A stretch of 64,000 bases of DNA from Haloterrigena alkaliphila (GTDB taxonomy: Archaea > Halobacteriota > Halobacteria > Halobacteriales > Natrialbaceae): the NCBI RefSeq assembly GCF_017352155.2, contig NZ_CP071462.1, positions 3,472,001 through 3,536,000 of the forward strand. The letters are read 5' to 3'. The notes under the pieces are model-generated. The model was given only the letters and a program-made list of their open reading frames with translations. It searched no databases and was not told the DNA's origin. Shown one piece after another: positions 62,405 through 64,000 of the stretch. Position 1 is the first letter of the stretch; the number at the start of each line of letters is the position of its first letter. The position numbers were made by a program, and so were the translations under genes.

Positions 62405-62436
62405 CCACGATCCGCGATCCCAGTTATACAGTTAAC
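62392..62436 (+). promoter_or_regulatory. Two operator-like repeats before the HalOD1 gene
   Basis: GTTACACAGTTAAC (62392-62405) and GTTATACAGTTAAC (62423-62436) are direct repeats with one mismatch, 31 bp (three helix turns) apart. Each begins GTTA and ends TAAC, so it is itself partly symmetric. The first overlaps the HTH-10 stop codon. They lie 35-79 bp before the HalOD1 ATG. Confidence 0.65.
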
Positions 62437-62470
62437 AATCACGTTCTTTACGCCGTCTCGTGAAGGGAGG

Positions 62471-62809
62471 ATGTCTTCCCACAGACCGCACTGGGGGTGC
62501 GCAGAACAAATGACTGAGATGACTTCACGATCACCGTCCGCGCAAGCGACGGGACGATACGTTGTGCAATACGACCGACTCGACACCGAACCACTGAGCG
62601 TCGCCATCGTCGACGCCGTCGCGACGTTCCGGAACCGAGACGTGACCGAACTGGAGCCGCTTCACTACGCGATCGACACCGACGCGCTCGAACGCCTGTT
62701 CGAGCCCCGCGCGGACGGCGTCCGTGACGGCGGATCAGTTACCTTCGAGTACAGCGATTGTCTGGTAACGATCACCGCCGCCGGCGAAATCCGTATCGAC
62801 TCGGCGTAG
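62471..62809 (+). CDS. HalOD1 domain protein
   Basis: A 112-residue protein ending in the HalOD1 output domain (about 30-110: VVQYDRLDTEPLSVAIVDAVATF ... VTFEYSDCLVTITAAGEIRI), a small alpha-beta module found only in haloarchaea and usually attached to, or next to, signal-transduction proteins. An N-terminal extension of about 27 residues is not conserved; an ATG at 62510 is an alternative start. Two operator-like repeats lie upstream. Confidence 0.85.
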   Translation: MSSHRPHWGCAEQMTEMTSRSPSAQATGRYVVQYDRLDTEPLSVAIVDAVATFRNRDVTELEPLHYAIDTDALERLFEPRADGVRDGGSVTFEYSDCLVTITAAGEIRIDSA

Positions 62810-63089
62810 ATCGGTCTCCACTCACCGTTCTTTCGACCACGTTCGACCGACAGCCGCGCCTCCTGATTCAGCGCGTCGCCGGCGCTCATTTCGAGCGATC
62901 CGAGAGCCCGGCGACGACAGAATACGTGGCGATTGCTCGGACTATTCGTTCCCTCTCGCCCCCGGTTCCGAGACTCGGCGTCCGACGCCTCGAGAACGCG
63001 GGACCGGCCGGTATCGAACGCACACACCGGGACTGATCGCGACTCGGCCCGTCTCGGTGTCCGCCGATCAAGCGACGTGGACCACCTGC

Positions 63090-63380
63090 TCAGTCGCCGT
63101 GTGACTCCTCCGCCGAATCCGGACTCGAGCCGCCGAGTTGGCTCGCTCCGATCACGTCCACGTCTCCCGTTCCGGAGACCCGGACCGTATAGCCGCAGTA
63201 TTCGAATTCGATACGCACGCGGTCGTCGCTCGCGCCTGGCTCGCACGAGTCGACCAACCGATCGAGCGCGGCCGGATCGACGACTGCGTGAAGCGGCGGC
63301 CGCAGCTCCGTCGGGTCGATGCCCTCGGCCGCGGCGATCTGTGTGACGATGCTGTGACTCGGTGAGACCCCCGTCCCCAT
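63090..63380 (-). CDS. HalOD1 domain protein
   Basis: A 96-residue HalOD1 protein (about 9-75: SIVTQIAAAEGIDPTELRPPLHAVVDPAALDRLV) with a Ser/Asp-rich tail. FEYCGYTVRVSGTGDVDV is the second half of the domain. A TATA-like box TTTATAC (63404-63410, minus strand) and a palindrome (63382-63402) precede it. Convergent with the other HalOD1 gene across 280 bp and divergent from the secreted-protein gene. Confidence 0.88.
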   Translation of the reverse strand: MGTGVSPSHSIVTQIAAAEGIDPTELRPPLHAVVDPAALDRLVDSCEPGASDDRVRIEFEYCGYTVRVSGTGDVDVIGASQLGGSSPDSAEESHGD

Positions 63381-63381
63381 A

Positions 63382-63402
63382 CCACGCCATGCTATGGAGT
63401 GG
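63382..63402 (-). promoter_or_regulatory. Palindrome between TATA box and HalOD1 start
   Basis: CCACGCCAT-GCT-ATGGAGTGG pairs in 8 of 9 positions and lies exactly between the TATA-like box and the ATG of the minus-strand HalOD1 gene. This is where an autoregulator or operator would act. Confidence 0.6.
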
Positions 63403-63470
63403 CGTATAAAGGTAATGGTGGCGACAGGACCAGCCGACAGTGGTAGTGTGGCGGAGGTTCGGTGAATAGT

Positions 63471-63477
63471 ATTATAT
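63471..63477 (+). promoter_or_regulatory. TATA-like box of the secreted-protein gene
   Basis: ATTATAT is 26-32 bp before the ATG at 63503. Confidence 0.5.
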
Positions 63478-63502
63478 CAGTCGAAAGGAGTATATTTCTT
63501 GC

Positions 63503-64000
63503 ATGAGTTTCAAAAACGGTATACTGGTCGTACTGACGGTACTCGTTGCGGTGAGTGCGGGCCCCTTGTCCGGAACAGCCGCCGCTCAGGAGGGCGGGCA
63601 ATCGATGGAGATCGAAGCGACGATAACGGAAGACGGCGGGATTGATGCGGTCGACATGAATTGGACTCTCGACGAACAGACCTACCAGTTCATGCTGTCC
63701 GCTGCGGAAGACGACGGGTACGACTCCGTCGCCGAGTGGTTCGCCGAAGATTCGCTCGAGCAGAATTCCCCGTACGAGGAGTACAGCGTCGCCGAAGACC
63801 GCGAGGTCGAGAACGGATACGTCCTCGACATGCGCTTTACCGAGGTCAACGCGTCGGCGATCGACGTGCTGAACATTACCGCCGACGACGAATCGGTTTC
63901 GCTCGAGTGGAGCGGCGTCGAGGACCCCGCAGACGACGACCAGATCAACCAGATGACGTACGTCTTCGACATGCCGTACGAAATCACCGACTCGAACGCG
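63503..64000 (+). CDS. Exported protein, 3' end cut by the window
   Basis: The first 166 codons of a secreted protein; no stop is reached. A Sec signal peptide (about 3-28) ends in GTAAAQEGG. The mature part is acidic, with EDGGIDAVDMNWTLDEQ, and shows a lower GC content than the surroundings. The pattern resembles LppM-like or DUF4897-type surface proteins of haloarchaea, but I cannot confirm. A TATA-like box is positioned for leaderless transcription. Its end and anchoring are outside the window. Confidence 0.75.
   Translation, partial: MSFKNGILVVLTVLVAVSAGPLSGTAAAQEGGQSMEIEATITEDGGIDAVDMNWTLDEQTYQFMLSAAEDDGYDSVAEWFAEDSLEQNSPYEEYSVAEDREVENGYVLDMRFTEVNASAIDVLNITADDESVSLEWSGVEDPADDDQINQMTYVFDMPYEITDSNA

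Overview
The window is GC-rich haloarchaeal chromosome (class Halobacteria; a Natrinema/Haloterrigena-like member of the Natrialbaceae is my best guess). The support is the acidic proteome, the many haloarchaea-specific families (HTH-10 regulators, HalOD1 proteins, an HTR-like RecA relative, a PGF-CTERM protein, small zinc fingers), archaeal information-processing genes (Nop5/fibrillarin, TFS, Cdc48, aRNase J, PAC2), and TATA-like boxes about 25-30 bp before start codons, as expected for leaderless transcripts. I see no insertion sequence, integrase, CRISPR array or rRNA; there is one tRNA.

Layout. 0-9 kb: a LURP-one-like protein, an alpha/beta hydrolase, an RNA m5C methyltransferase overlapping a probable PUA-like partner, a PAC2 protein, a secreted protein, a zinc ribbon, tRNA-Leu(CAA), a UspA protein, RNase J and an FNT anion channel preceded by the wreck of an MFS transporter. 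10-20 kb: a macro-domain protein, an IMPase-like phosphatase, a DUF63 membrane protein, then a potassium/stress block (TrkH, small membrane protein, amino-acid permease fused to two Usp domains, TrkA, MscS). 20-30 kb: Cdc48 divergent from the Nop5-fibrillarin pair, an AMP-forming acyl-CoA synthetase, GshA for gamma-glutamylcysteine, an HTH regulator, an M24 peptidase and heme A synthase CtaA. 30-38 kb: a YdjM-like protein, a UDG-fold protein, an AstE-like hydrolase, a DnaJ membrane protein, and a five-gene same-strand run: HTR-like RecA relative, coiled-coil zinc protein, small Cys protein, TFS, DNA polymerase IV. 38-48 kb: a beta-RFAP-synthase-like GHMP protein, GT2, YqeC and MobA (molybdenum cofactor), a DUF2178-like protein, IlvD, a short zinc finger, a Tat beta-propeller lipoprotein, a PGF-CTERM cohesin-type protein, RibL and a JAMM protease. 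48-64 kb: MaeB, a RecJ-like DHH protein, a degenerate receiver, MutY, an FMN reductase, membrane proteins, an orphan (Zim-like) DNA methyltransferase, a cupin, a 1065-residue PAS/GAF/HTH-10 sensor-regulator, two HalOD1 proteins and a secreted protein cut by the window end.

The most unusual signals are not genes. (1) An about 140-bp element occurs twice, inverted and about 53 kb apart, with a stem showing a compensatory base change, so it may be a structured RNA or a non-autonomous mobile repeat. (2) Short perfect hairpins sit in frame inside two protein genes (2177-2195 and 35245-35297), with relatives in an intergenic block at 38394-38489, recalling palindromic elements that invade coding sequences. 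(3) Clean palindromic operator candidates lie upstream of maeB, the propeller lipoprotein gene, both HalOD1 genes and a membrane protein gene. (4) A 50-bp unit carrying a hairpin is tandemly repeated at the 3' end of trkH. (5) The HTR-TFS-DinB gene run links transcript cleavage with translesion synthesis. No complete unknown defence or mobile system is evident.
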